Part shown: positions 22,598 through 34,286 of the stretch, one piece after another | How positions within the stretch are numbered: position 1 is the first letter of the stretch | Layout: every line of letters begins with the position of its first letter | From: Dipteris shenzhenensis | Lineage: Eukaryota; Polypodiophyta; Polypodiopsida; Gleicheniales | Strand: one strand, 5' to 3' | Assembly: GCA_047967505.1 (NCBI GenBank) | Contig: CM106539.1 | Length of the DNA: 64,000 nt | The notes under the pieces: model-generated | Seen by the model: the letters and a program-made list of their open reading frames with translations, nothing else | Database searches by the model: none | Told to the model about the DNA's origin: nothing | Translations under genes and position numbers: made by a program

Positions 22598-24299
22598 TTC
22601 AGCTTACTGTCCCACTTGCATATCAGCCACATTTGGCTCATCATTTCCACCAATAGATGATCCATTATCTACCCTTGATTGTATACCTGTGGGAGTACTT
22701 GGTGGTACCATTTCTTGCACATTTGGTGCATGGGCAGCTAGCTTGTTGTCTATCAACATATGCAGGTGGATTCACATCCTGGAAAGTGATTCTCCTCATT
22801 TCCACATCCCTCATGGGTGCCTTATGCATCTTCTTCTCATTGAAGACCACATCATGGCTGCGTATGATCTTTTTTGCTTCTGGATCCCAGAGACGATAGC
22901 CCATCTCTCCACTTTCACCATAACCCAGAAAGATGCATTTCCTAGACTTCGGATCTAGCTTCTTTCGAAGCTCTTTTGGCACATGTGCATATGCCTCACA
23001 CCCAAATATACGCAAATGAGAGTAAGAGGGCTTCTTGCCACTCCATGCCTCTTCAGGAATACCACCATCCAAACTCTTACTAGGTGATCTATTGATCACA
23101 TGCACTGTAGTCTTCATTGCCTCAGCCCAAAAACCACCAGAAAGAGTTGCATTGGAAAGCATGCATTGCAACCTTTCTTGAATGGTACGGTTCATCTTTT
23201 CTGCAACTGGATTTTGCTCTGGAGTATGAGGGGATGTGAGCTCCCTCTTAATCCCACGTGTATCACAGAAATGCTAAAAGTCATGAAAGAGATACTCTCC
23301 ACCATTGTCAGTCCGTAGGCATTTAAGCGTTCTACCTGACTGATTCTCAACCAAGGCCATCCATTTCTGAAATACCTGGAATACATCACTCTTCCGAGCT
23401 ATAGCATAAGCCCACACTTTCCTAGTTGCATCATCAATGAATGTCACATAGTATTTAGCCCTGCCTAATGACCATGTAGGCATGGGACCGCATACATCTG
23501 AATGCACCAAATCAAGCTTTTCAAACTCTTTCTTTCTCCTTCTTTTATGGGCTAATTTAGTCTACTTCCCATAGAGACAGTGCTCACAAAATTCAAAATT
23601 AGAGAAACTCAAATGCGGTACATAACCCAAACGGCATAAGAGTTTCATTCCATTCTGGCTCATGTGCCCCAACCTGCAATGCCACAAAGAAGTGCTTGGC
23701 TGCTCGGTTATTGCAACAACATGATCAAATACCCCTGATACATGTAAGGGATACAAAGTCCCACACTTGGCACCCCTAGCCAAAAGCATAGAGCCCTTCT
23801 GAATTTTCCAACTTTGAAAGCCAAAAGTGGTGTGAAAACCAGCATCATCTAGTTGACCCACTGAAATAAGACTCTTGATCAACTTAGGCACATGTCTCAC
23901 ATGTTTCAAAATAAATGCAGACCCATTTGCAAAAGAAAACTTTATGTCACCTGCTCCCACTATGTCACATGCATAGTCATTTCCAAGATGCACACAACCT
24001 GTCTTTCCACTATCATAAGTGGAGAACCATTCCCTATGGGGAGTAACATGGAATGAAGCACCAGAATCCAAAATCCAATCCTGGGAATATGCATCATCTG
24101 AAGTGGTAAGCAACTCTGTAGATAAACTAGACATGACGAGAACGTCATTGTTACTATCATGTGTGACTGCATTGATCTCCTCGATCTTCACTTTTGCTTT
24201 GTCTTCCCTTGGACTTTCTTCCTTTTGATTTGCACCCCAATTTGCATTCTTTTTCTTATTCTTTTGCTCTCTTTTCAGCTTGTAGCAATCCTTTTTCAT
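22598..24299 (-). pseudogene. Copia 1 protease-integrase
   Basis: From right to left: protease with DSGASFHVTPH (Asp at 24,066-24,068); GAG-pre-integrase zinc region HCRLGH...CEHCLYGK; integrase core with VHSDVCGPM, LRTDNGGEY and PEQNPVAEKMNRT. TAG stops fall at 23,562-23,564 and 23,274-23,276. A frameshift near 22,740 follows DVNPPAYVDRQQA, and a TAA lies at 22,604-22,606 before the reverse transcriptase. The integrase motif reads QNP rather than the common QNG. The product would process the polyprotein and insert the DNA copy. Confidence 0.95.
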
Positions 24300-25028
24300 A
24301 TGGCCCTTCTTGCCACAATGGTAACACTCAATGTTCCGTGCCCTGGATTTGCTACGAGACTTCCCTCTTTCTTGGGACTTCCCCCTGAACTATGATCTGC
24401 CCCTTTGCACATTTAAGCCTGCATCCTGCTTGTTGCCATCCATAGACTTCCGTCTAATCTCCTCGGCCAACAAGCTACCCATAACATCATCAAATTTCAG
24501 TACTCCACCAGGTGCAGAGTTACTGACAGCTGTACGGAAGGTATCCCATGAGGATGGCAATGAACATAAGAGAAATATTGCCTTAGTCTCCGCATCAAAA
24601 TTCATTTTCTGAGGCTGAAGCTGGCTGAAAATAATATTGAATTCATTCAAGTGAGAAGCAATGGAGACCCCTTCCTTCATTTGCAGCTCAAACAACCTCT
24701 TCATGAGGTAAACTTTATTAGAGGCAGTTTCCTTTTCATAAGTGGCACATAGTTTCTTCCACAAATCTTCCATAGTCTACTCATTTACTACTGTGAAATA
24801 AACTGACTCTGCAAGATGAAGTCTAATAGTAGACTTTGCTAATGCATCCAACTCATTCCAATCATCCTCAGACATATTTGCAGGCTTAGCTTCAATCCCT
24901 GCCAAGGGTTTAATCTGCTTCTTTTGAATAAGCACATCCCTTATCTGTTCTTTCCACAAAGAAAAGTTTGTCCCATCAAACTTTTTAATGCTGACAAACT
25001 CCTTTTCAGGCATGGAAGAGGATGCCAT
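24270..25028 (-). pseudogene. Copia 1 gag (capsid/nucleocapsid)
   Basis: The likely start is the ATG at 25,026-25,028 (MASSSMPEKEFVSIKKFDG), rather than one eight codons upstream, because MASSS with FDGTNFSLWK is the usual copia gag opening. UBN2-type capsid motifs follow (LWKKLCATYEKE, FNIIFSQLQP). A CCHC zinc knuckle, CYHCGKKGHMKKDC, lies at about 24,285-24,326. TAG stops at 24,777-24,779 and 24,390-24,392 break the frame. Gag, zinc knuckle and protease are in one frame, so they formed a single ORF. Confidence 0.94.
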
Positions 25029-26438
25029 GATGCAAATAAAGCAAAATCCCAAATGCTAGTGCCTGCAAGAGAGAATCACACCAAATACCAAGTGCACCCA
25101 AATGTGTATGCCACTATAGAGTGAAATATCACCAAAACTCAAAGCTCAAAGCATCAAAAGATGCATCTGACTCATGTGCATATACTATGCATCCATATGA
25201 GCAAATCTGGCCCAAAAGAAAATGCCAATAAGTGCCAAATGACTCAAGCATAAACACCGTCCACTGGCATATGCATCAATAATATCTCATCCAAGAGAGC
25301 ATAGCACTATCAGTGCATCACCTGCAATGTGTCAAAGCTGTCCCTCAGCTTAAAATAGCATCCATGTGCAAAGCGTCCATAAAAATAGCATCCCACAAGG
25401 CAATTTGGGCCTATCAGTGCATCCAACAAGGACCGCAATGCATCCAAATGGCCTATAAATCATCCATTGCAACCCAATGCATACCACGAATGAGCGCACA
25501 CTGCTCAAACTGCAACCAGAGTGATCTGCATAAGGTATGCTCAAGGTAATGAGCGCTACTGAAAATAGAACCTGAGATGCTTCAAAACATGGGCGCCATT
25601 GCATAATCGGACTCAGCAAGAAAATCTGCAAATATCTCTCTTCTGCCAGAACTCCAAAATCCCAACCGATGAGTAAGAAATGGGAGTCAACACTTATCCA
25701 GTGCCATGTGGCATAAATCTAAGGTTTCAAAACCTTAGTATGAAAAATGCATAATAGAGAGACGAAATCGAATACACAGAGATTTATAACTCTGAAAATC
25801 CTCCACCGAATCACGCAAGAACTGATAGGTAGGGGTTTTTGGGCGTCCGAAATGCAATGGGACAGACGGTTTTGGAAACCGTGGTCTCAATCACTAGGTC
25901 CAACACACGGACTGAAAAACGTTTTTGGAAACAGAGCTATCTGTAAACTCCACTGGAGTGCAAATGATGAGCAACATAGAAGTTTTAGGACCTCCTGAGT
26001 CCACCGGAACTGACAGAACTGCAAATGGTTGCTCCAAACTTGAGTTCCAACACCCGGGCAAAAAACGCAGGAACTGACACAGTGAGTCAGAAATCCACTA
26101 AAATGATCCCAGATTCAAGAATGAAGGTGTTTCCAAGCTCCTGAAGTAATGTGGACACCAAAATCAAGCAATAGTTGCCTCTACAAGTCAATACGGAGTC
26201 TCTGTCATCGAACGGAACAGGAAAAAGCTCAAAAAACGACTTTTTCTTTGAAACCACTTAACAGGCTCTCAAAACCACTTCGCAAAGCCAAAGTGACTTT
26301 TCCAAAGGTTCCTCCAAGGTCTCTGCATTACTCGGATGCAAGTAAAGTCACCCACAAAGTTTCCCACAAAGCTTCTCCTTCCTCCCACAGAGCTGCTGAG
26401 CTTCTAAGCATTCACGCACGCTCAGCTAGATCACTCGG
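25029..26438 (-). other. Unusually long leader of copia element 1
   Basis: 1,410 bp separate the primer site from gag. Plus-strand text has many GCATCCA/TGCATC phrases (about 25,180-25,480). Open frames on both strands have no motif. Typical copia leaders are much shorter, so this may include captured or inserted DNA. Confidence 0.7.
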
Positions 26439-26450
26439 GCTCTGATACCA
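26439..26450 (-). promoter_or_regulatory. Primer-binding site (initiator methionine tRNA type)
   Basis: On the coding strand TGGTATCAGAGC, the standard plant copia match to the 3' end of initiator methionine tRNA, two bases inside the 5' LTR. Confidence 0.96.
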
Positions 26451-26452
26451 GT

Positions 26453-26624
26453 TGAGAGTGCTCTCAATGGAAGCAAGAACGGAAGAAGGGATAGAGAGAA
26501 ACAGAGAGCCACACAAGTTTTGGTGGGTGTAGAACCACCCTAATCTTCTTTTTCATTCATTTATATATGTGTTTGAGTATTGTACATAACTGGGGTAAAG
26601 GCACAGTGACCTTTAACCCCCACA
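26453..26624 (-). repeat. 5' LTR of copia element 1
   Basis: 172 bp, TG...CA bounded, 167 of 172 positions identical with the other LTR. Promoter elements within it were not resolved. Confidence 0.97.
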
Positions 26625-26985
26625 AAGACCATGGATGATTTTTTCATGTTAGTTTCATTAAGAAGCAAAATTTTTATCTTGGTGTCAAAATTTTCTATGC
26701 CCTAATTAAAATAAATGCTTGAAACATTTGCCAGGATTTAAAACTTTTATGTGAAAAATTTTAAAGTTTCGCCAGGATTTACATCTTACTTCAAATATCA
26801 AAAGAAAATGTACAAAAGTGTACTATATTCTATCAATATAGTGAAACTTAAAAACTAGCTCAATAAACTGTTGCCAAGATTTTATATTATAGCTTATAAA
26901 CAAGGCCTTATATCCTCATTGAGCTTATTTGGTGTTTTCTCAAGCTTTTTTGGTGGTTCTAGAGTTTGTTGGGTGGTTCTCTTTA
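26625..26985. other. AT-rich intergenic DNA, no gene seen
   Basis: A short repeat of gccaggattta...ttttatgtgaaaa near 26,730-26,790; nothing else recognised. Confidence 0.5.
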
Positions 26986-27425
26986 CTTTTATCTTTCCTC
27001 ATTCTCATCCTCTTTTCATTCACTTTGCCTTTTTCCTTTTGTCCTCCTCTCTTTTCATTCTCTTCCCCTTTCTTCTTTCCTCCTTCTTTCTAGCTTTTCT
27101 CTCTTTAGTCTCTGGCTCTTTCTCCTTTTCTCCTCCTTTCCCTCTTTTTGTAATTTTCCATAGGGATTTACTGCTCTTCTGAATTCTCCTCACGCTCACC
27201 TTCCCCCATTCTATTTTAAATTTCATTCTCCCTCTTTCTCCTTTTCTCTTCCTTATCTTCTCATTCTTTTCCTATTATTTTCATATTGCGGAGGTTAAGC
27301 AAAGAACACGTTCCTATTCTTTTGTCCTTCTCTCCTAGGTTTAATATAGAGAATCATTTTATGTTACATATTGAGATATAAAACCCAATGGGGCTTTGTT
27401 CTTTATTAAGAAAAGGGTCTATTTT
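26986..27425. repeat. Pyrimidine-rich dispersed repeat, copy 1
   Basis: A 270-bp T/C-rich tract followed by CCTTCTCTCCTAGGTTTAATATAGAGAATCATTTTATG-like sequence and ACATATTGAGATATAAAAC. A related copy lies at 34,430-34,790 in the same orientation. Hydrophobic Phe/Ser/Leu frames across it are composition artefacts. Confidence 0.65.
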
Positions 27426-28280
27426 GTCACATTAATAAAGCATTCAAGCTTTCTAATGTAAAAATTTGAAGATCATAACTCTATACACCACATAACGTAG
27501 GCAAAAATCTACCTTTCACATTTGAGTAATAGCCCACAACAATGAGGACTATTTCCATACCTAGAGAGGTTTCAAGGAAGGATGACAGCTCCTTAATGGT
27601 AAATGAATCTTCACAACCAAGAAGAAGAAGCATTATAGAAGGAGAAGCAAGTTTGGATGAGAAGCGTAGCACAAGGGAAATATTGAGCCAAAGAAGGGAG
27701 GTAGTGTGATGAGGCAAACATGAGACGAAAGGAAATGGGCATGGAGGAAGGTGCGAAGCAACAAAGAGGGGAGTGCATCATGGACAAAGGAGGAGATGTG
27801 CGCTGGAGAAGGAAGATAGTGAGATGAGATGTGAAGAAATCGGAGGAGAGAGTTGCGGAGAGGAAGGGCAGCGAGGTGATGAGTAGTGTAGTAGTTAGGA
27901 TAAACTGATGACATGTCATGCATGGCCTCATGAAACTACCACATGAAGGTTGCAAACCCTCAATCACTAATTGCGATAGATCGGATCGTCATATGTACAC
28001 TAAAATGTGCACAATTATAGCTTCCAAGCTACATTGTGTAGTACCATTGCCATAAGTCCTTTTCTAGTTCACGCGTGAACTTAACAAGTGCACAACCATA
28101 GGTCTTTGGATTCGCATTTAGGTGCATGTACGCTAGTGTTCTCAAAAAGTGCACAATATATACAAGACAATTGCAAAATTTTGAATCTACCTCATAATAT
28201 CAATTTTACAATTTCTAAGTTGTGCGATTTTCCTTGTGGAAAGAGTTAGATTTTGGCCCTGATAACTTGAAAACAAACGT
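27426..28280. other. Intergenic DNA, no supported gene
   Basis: 27,600-27,920 is purine-rich on the plus strand, so minus-strand frames of Ser/Leu/Pro-rich type appear there; they overlap in different frames without a recognised motif. An upstream-like pyrimidine/purine asymmetry is the only pattern. Confidence 0.45.
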
Positions 28281-30720
28281 GCTATGCATGTTCTCTATCT
28301 ATGAATCTCTTTGAAGACCGGTGTGTATAGTGCACCATCTCTAAATGATGATTTTGAACTTAAATTGGATTTTGAGTGGCTAATTGAGGAAGAATGCCAT
28401 AAAGCGCATGTGCTTCCACCCTTTCCACCAATTGGTGTTGCAATGCAAGGCTGCACATTGTAGCATTGCACTGCCCTGAGCAACAGTCGGGGGCTACCAT
28501 GCTTGTCCACCTATCATATTGTGCTTGGTCACTACACAATTCACGGTCCCATAGCATATAGCTTTACTTGTTTCTGGGCAACGGGCAGTGACCGGAAATC
28601 TTCTCCAGTGTTTGCTCGTCCATGTCATCAAAGCCTCAACATATTGCCATGGCATTGAGCCGGAGTGACCTCTTAGAGCGTGATCACGTGCGCAGTTGGC
28701 TTGGTAAGTATTTCCTTGCCCATTCTCACACTGTTGCACCACGTGATTTCACTAGCAACAGCAGCTTACCAGTGCAGGTATTGCAGAGGGGACGTAGAGG
28801 AGAGTAAGTAGCAGTGAGCCTGAGTGTAATAATGCGTGTGAATGAATTTGCGAGTGATGTTTTCATGCCCTGTCGGTGCATAATAGACCAGCCGTACTTA
28901 ACTCTTAGGGCAGTGCACACAAGACCACTAATCCGCGGCTGATACTCAGCTTGCCTGCGAATTTTGGTTGTAGCCTTGAACGGGCAAGCTGAGTTCACAC
29001 GAATGAGTTTTCCTCAATTTGCATCACTGGTTGTTTGCCTCTGCAGGACTTGTCTGGCTCCGTCTGCAATCGCTAGTACTGGCAAAAGTTTGTGAAAACC
29101 CATTTGCGCACTACTGCGATGTTCGGTATCTCCAAAATGGAGTCTGCATTTTTAGCACTGGCCTCGCATTGATGCAGCCTCCTCTTCATCCTCGAACTGA
29201 TTCGCAGCCAGTCTCCAGAGGCGCTCCTGAAGCAGGAGTGCAGTGGTCCTCAGGGAGTGGAGTTACTAGAGTGGCCCTTAGATGGGCACCTAAAAGTAAC
29301 TATAACAGCTTCATTAATTCTCTCATAAGGGTGAGCTGGAAACTTGAGCCCTGTTTCTTCATATATGCCTGGGCTCATTGATGATTGGGTGGCAATGGAG
29401 CGATCATCATCACACAGTACACTGTCCGCTGAACAGCTCTTCAGACTGGCACCGTCTTCAATCACAGAGAGTACCCTATATCTTTATGAAGATCTATCGC
29501 CTCCATAAATTGAGCTCGCTTCTCTTCATCAATTCAGCTCCTCGCCATGTCGCCATCTAGACAGTGGCATGATGCATCCCTACATATATAGTGCAATCTA
29601 CGACCCTACGACAGTACGACAGTACAAGCGTGAAATTTCAGTGCTTTGGTCTCGGGCGTTGGACTTTGGGAGTCGGGACTCGGGTCCCGGGACGTTCCTC
29701 TCACGGTCGATTAACTAGATACCCAGTCCCAATCGGGGCCCCAGTTCAGCGACCCGACTGCCTGACTATCCATCCTAAGGCAGTGACAAGTGTCGTCTAC
29801 ATTTGGAGACTACAGTGTACACTGTAGATACGCGTTATGTACTCATGTAGAAACAGGATACTTAACAGTGATTGCACGCCCAATGCCCATCATTGCCTTT
29901 CTTTACGTTCTCCGAAGGGAGAAAGAGCGTGATTGACTGCTGAAAGCTCACGCTTGCGAGCTTGTCACTTGTGAATTTGCGAACTTGTCACTTGTGAATT
30001 GTGATGAGTCAGGTGACCTCCGAGTCACTCAGGTCGCCGGTACTAGCATCTAATGCATTACTTCCGCAATTCAGTACCCGTACAACAGCAATGTGTGCAC
30101 TGTACCACAGTGCAAGCTGTGCGATTATCTATCTGCCTATCGATGGCTCGTATTCACATGGGCGCCCATTCTCTCGCATGTGATTTGACAGTGAAGGCTT
30201 GTAGTTGCAGACTAGTCCCGACCCTATTCTCGGCAGCTACTCTGAATTCTCAAGCGGCGTTGAGGTAGCAATTAGCACATTTCATTCTAATTTCTCCGCG
30301 TTCTGCCGGCAGCCGGGGGGCCCTCGAGAATGACACATTCATTCCAGAATCCACGAAAAGAGGTGTTCAAGTTTTGAAATTGGGCTGGAAGAATCGACCA
30401 ATGTGCTTATGAGACTGGAATTCCACGGCCATGGAGCCTATAGCAGAAACTAAAGGTCACCCGAAAGTTCAAACTTGCCTTGCGTGTGTCAAATCTGTTT
30501 ATCCATGGATCGGATTCGTGATCCGAAGACCGAGAGACTTCCAAGTGCCCAACTCCACCAATCACGATCTTTTCATTCATCGGAACGCATTCAATATTAA
30601 TGAGAGCCTAAAGGTTCTTTCGAGTTGTGGGAGGATTCTTGAATCCAAACTCTTTGCAAGTGCCCAAGTGAATGGATTTGCCTCCAAAAAAACTTCAAAA
30701 TTATTCCAAATTTAACTTTT
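28281..30720. other. GC-balanced island without recognised gene
   Basis: Base composition is visibly closer to 50% GC than the rest of the left half, with CpG-containing stretches (for example 29,650-29,760 and 30,300-30,330). Several overlapping frames of 60-120 residues (such as 29,019-29,381 and 30,431-30,715, +) have no motif I know. Possible splice donors (TTG|GTAAGTATT near 28,705) and a TATA-like catatatagt near 29,583 exist. It could be exons or regulatory DNA of an unseen gene, or a captured fragment. Confidence 0.35.
29956..30001. repeat. Two-copy 23-bp tandem repeat
   Basis: GCGA(G/A)CTTGTCACTTGTGAATT at 29,956 and 29,979, inside the GC-balanced island. Confidence 0.9.
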
Positions 30721-31639
30721 AATTTCCTTAATACAAGTCGGCATTTTTTATTTATATTTATAAAGAAAAGAAAAAAGAAAAAACGTGAAGCCACCTCATA
30801 CATTCAAGCATTTAGTACAACAAAGGAATAGAAGCTATAAAAAGAGTTCCAAATAGCATAAATGAGGCAACCATGAGTGGACAATGATGCCATGGGAATT
30901 CGTAATAGAGAGTCACTCACATCTTGATCATGGGTGGAGATAGGGGCTTAGGTACAATTTGCAACCCAAATGCATTGTGAATTAGCAACTTGAGCTTTTT
31001 TTTTCGTCAATGACATGAAAGATGTGCAACCAATTTACCACTTTAAGGCCTACTTGTTAAAAAATAATTAGTACAAACGAATTATTTAATAGTTTTCTGA
31101 CCTTCATTGAAATATTAAAAGTTAAGTCTTTTTGGTATTTCGAGGACCTTTTAATAGTTTATGGATTTTCCATAAATTAGTGGCCATGTTGGTCAATAAT
31201 CTCCTGTGGTGTACATCACAACTAGAAAAACCTCCATACAATGTGTGTTCAAGGCATAATACTTTTTTTTGTGAAAATAAAGAAACAGTCGACTTTTATT
31301 ATGGGGCCCAGAAAAAGGACCAGATACTAAAGGAGGCTAACCAAAAGGGGAAACCGCTCGTAGCCTACACTGCTCATGCATTGGAAGATCCACTAAATGA
31401 ACTTGCGCACTTCAAGAAGGCTAGAACTAAAGAGGGAGTCCTTCCTCATTACCAAGGTACCGAAATCAAAGAGGATTAACCTCGGTTTCTTTCGCATCTT
31501 GTTGGCTCGTAGACCAAATGGCAGTGAACATATGAACACCAATGAATTTTGAGTTAGCCAACTGGCCCAATAGACCTCTACTCTGATATAGATCCAGTAC
31601 AGAGCTAAAGTCGATGGTAGCTATACTGCATCACTGATC
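30721..31639. other. AT-rich intergenic DNA, one unrecognised open frame
   Basis: 31,132-31,479 (+) reads 115 residues, with a Lys/Glu-rich second half (QKKDQILKEANQKGKP), and matches nothing I know. It lies beyond the expected 3' end of the LINE remnant and may be 3' flank or another repeat. Confidence 0.4.
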
Positions 31640-32830
31640 AACACCATCTTCTATTTGTTTCATAATGCAAATGACTGCATCACCCCGCATTTCTGATGGC
31701 CATCTCCACACATTTCCAAACCTCCTTCATCAACGGGCATTCCCAAAACAAATGTTTGATATGTCCACATCAACACCACACAGACCACAAATTGGACTAA
31801 CACGTGCCCTTTTAGAAAGTCTACTGCGAATTGATAACCATCTATGAATAATCTTCCACAAGAAAAAGCAAAGCTTGCTTGGGAGACGATTCTTCCGAAT
31901 GTCCTTGAACATCTTTGTCCACCACCCAGGGCTTCCTTGTAGACCCCATTCAAGAATTTAGATCCTCTCCATCCACATCGCTCCTCAAAATCTCCCTATA
32001 CACTACCCTTGCAATAATCTTACAAAAATTGGTTTTTCCAATAGTCCAATGATTAAGCCTCTAGTGAGCAGATGGAATTGAATTAGTTGGCCAACATTGA
32101 GGGAACATTGCCACTACCTAACACCCTTTTTATAAAGGGACGTTGGACATTATAAATTTAGAAAAGCTAGGAGTTTACCATTCACTAACAATGCATTACC
32201 CCACCAAATGTGCTCTAAAAGGCTGGAATCACTGCGAAGGTGAGTCCTTCCCTTCTATTTCAACAAACTCACACACTGTTTCCAAGCATCTACTAAGCCT
32301 GCAATCAACTCTGACACAATAACATTAAGAGGAAAATATGACAATAGTTTGTCATAGCAAGAGAGACCCACCCATTTACCAATTGCTTTCCCACCGCTCC
32401 TCTCAACATAAAATGGACAATTTCGGACCACAAGGCTGAACATTAGAAAAACCTTGGGAAACAATTTGCAATAAAGGGAAATATTCCTTAGCCCAATATA
32501 AGGGAGAGACAAACCTCCACACTCCTTATGCGGCTTGATCCCATGGCACATAACGTAGGCATCTTCAACCACTTCGCTTCGCCCAAAGGAAAGGCCTAAG
32601 TAATTTCTCCAACTCTTGCCAAGGAGAGGCCTTATAGTGCCACACCGAAAAAACATACGTTGTAATAGTAGAGAAGGATGCTTAATCCATGAAAACATGG
32701 CATTCCACCCTAGGCTGAGACCATGCCATGAGCTTCTGCTGGACTCGCTCTTTGAACCAGTTAAGCCTCTGATGTAGACTAAGTCCAAGACACAAGGGAG
32801 CACCCAAATAATGAGTAGACTTAAACACAA
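31640..32830 (-). mobile_element. LINE (non-LTR) retrotransposon remnant, 3' half of ORF2
   Basis: Minus-strand readings give the C-terminal reverse transcriptase region (YLGAPLCLGLSLHQRLNWFK, later LLRPFLWAKRSG), then a reverse-transcriptase zinc-binding domain: LPSKLCFFLWKIIHRWLSIR, CGLCG, and in another frame HLFWECPLMKEVW. The C-C-H-C set is therefore present but split by a small indel near 31,757. Several stops and frame changes lie between. No catalytic YxDD region is seen, so the element is 5'-truncated as is usual for LINEs. No clear poly-A tail was found. Confidence 0.88.
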
Positions 32831-33118
32831 TTCCCAATATTACCAGTGGTCAATTTAAAATTATTTTTTGATGGCCTATATAGATAATTCTTGAGGTTGT
32901 TTGAGTAGCCAATTTGTGATGCAGAAGTTGGGCAAGCATGTCATGTTGTCCACAAAAGATGAGACCTTTAGAGGATAAACAAATCAATTAGCCATATAAT
33001 TACATTGAACAAGCCAAACAAAAATATTACATACTTGATAAAAAATGCAAGCCCAAATAGTCATGCATTTTTCCTAGTAGACTTGCCTTTGCCAATGGGA
33101 CTAGGAATTTCATGATCG
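32831..33118. other. Spacer between LINE and TRIM-like element
   Basis: AT-rich, no feature recognised. Confidence 0.5.
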
Positions 33119-33429
33119 TGTTGGAACCTCTATGTAATAGGAGCAAGATGTGAGTGCGTAGGTGTGTGGGGTTGGACTGAATAAGCATGTGAGGAACCAA
33201 TGAGATGTGAGTGAGTGGATTAGGGAATAAGGACCTCAATCCATAATGTTGTATAAGTACACACACAATTGGAATGTGTGGTGTGAAAATAAAATCCAAT
33301 AGTTGGAGTTGGATCTTATCTCCTTTATGTTCTTGTGAGTTCCCTTTGTGATATCTCTTTCTTTGAGAATCTTCCACCCTCTTTCAGTTGCTCTTCTCTC
33401 TTGTGCACTTTGAACCTAGTTTATCTACA
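33119..33429 (+). repeat. Left LTR of TRIM-like element
   Basis: 311 bp, TG...CA termini; its first 140 bp recur at 34,287-34,427. Confidence 0.75.
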
Positions 33430-33441
33430 TGGTATCAAAGC
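33430..33441 (+). promoter_or_regulatory. Primer-binding site of TRIM-like element
   Basis: TGGTATCAAAGC directly after the LTR end; one base differs from the standard plant site (A for G at position 9). Confidence 0.75.
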
Positions 33442-34286
33442 TATGGTAGCTCTCATCTCGATTCTTACCCTTGCCAAGAAAATTGTGATCCCGATATGTT
33501 TTGAAGATCAAGGTTTTGTGAAGGTTGGTGGTGTTCTATAGAAGGTGGTTTTAAGGACTTCTTATCAAAGGCAACTCTCTATGTTCCCATTTTCATTAGG
33601 TTTATTTGTTTGTTGGGTTTTCACTTTCCCAAATTGCCAACTCTCTTTGGAAAGTTTCCATCTCTGTTATGTCACCAATCTATGTGTTGTTGGTCTCATT
33701 TTTCTCTGAGAGGCCACTATATTGGATAATTTTTGAAGATAGGGGTTGCGAAGAACATTCCTCTAAGTTTTCAACACGTGGAAACTTTAATTTTTGGCCC
33801 GGAAGCCTCCCTTTTGCAAACTTTAGGAAGAAAGGTCAACTGTATGATTTATTGACTAATTTCAGTCACTCTAGTTGTATTTTGAGAGGTCTGTTTACTT
33901 GCCATTTTTTGGCAATATTTTTTATTTTTTCCTTGGCTGTTATTGGCAAAATTATTTTTCAAAAATGGCAAAGAACATATTGCCATATGTTTTTGGGAGA
34001 AGTTTTTGATCCTAATAGTGCAAGAGAATAAGAGAGAGATGGAATCTCTAATTGGAAGAGGGCTATGCATGTAGCAAGAGGTTATAATTGAAACCTCTTA
34101 TGCATTTTTCTAAACACAATTTGCACATTAGAATGTGCATGGACACCTCTAGTGTAAAGAGAAGAATGTAAGCATTAATCATTAGGAGTGAACACATGTG
34201 CTCCACACACATGCAATGCTATCTTGTAAGATTGAAGATAACAAGAATTCTGATCGTGCGTGCCACATGTTGGCTTTTAGAGGGAA

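Larger units (their letters stand above)
20736..26624 (-). mobile_element. Complete Ty1/copia retrotransposon (degenerate)
   Basis: A 5,889-bp element transcribed leftward. It has matching 172-bp LTRs, a methionine-tRNA primer site inside the right LTR, a polypurine stretch (AAGTGGAAGGT, minus strand) beside the left LTR, and gag, protease, integrase, reverse transcriptase and RNase H in the copia order. Sequence motifs (LALYVDDMLLAS, LRTDNGGEY, VHSDVCGP) suggest the Tork/Tnt1-like group. Flanking pentamers are AGGAC (20,731-20,735) and AAGAC (26,625-26,629), a target duplication with one transition. The polyprotein has six in-frame stops and two frameshifts, so this copy cannot make a full product. 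Confidence 0.97.

Noticed and set aside
27611-27967. Overlapping minus frames as a secreted or membrane protein
   Set aside because: Two frames of the same purine-rich stretch look equally hydrophobic, which indicates composition rather than coding.
30431-30715. 94-residue plus frame as a gene
   Set aside because: It has an ATG and balanced composition but no recognisable motif, splice partners or continuation; left as part of the GC-balanced island.
33606-34031. 141-residue plus frame as a gene
   Set aside because: It lies inside the TRIM-like element, has no motif and shows Phe/Ser-rich AT-driven composition.
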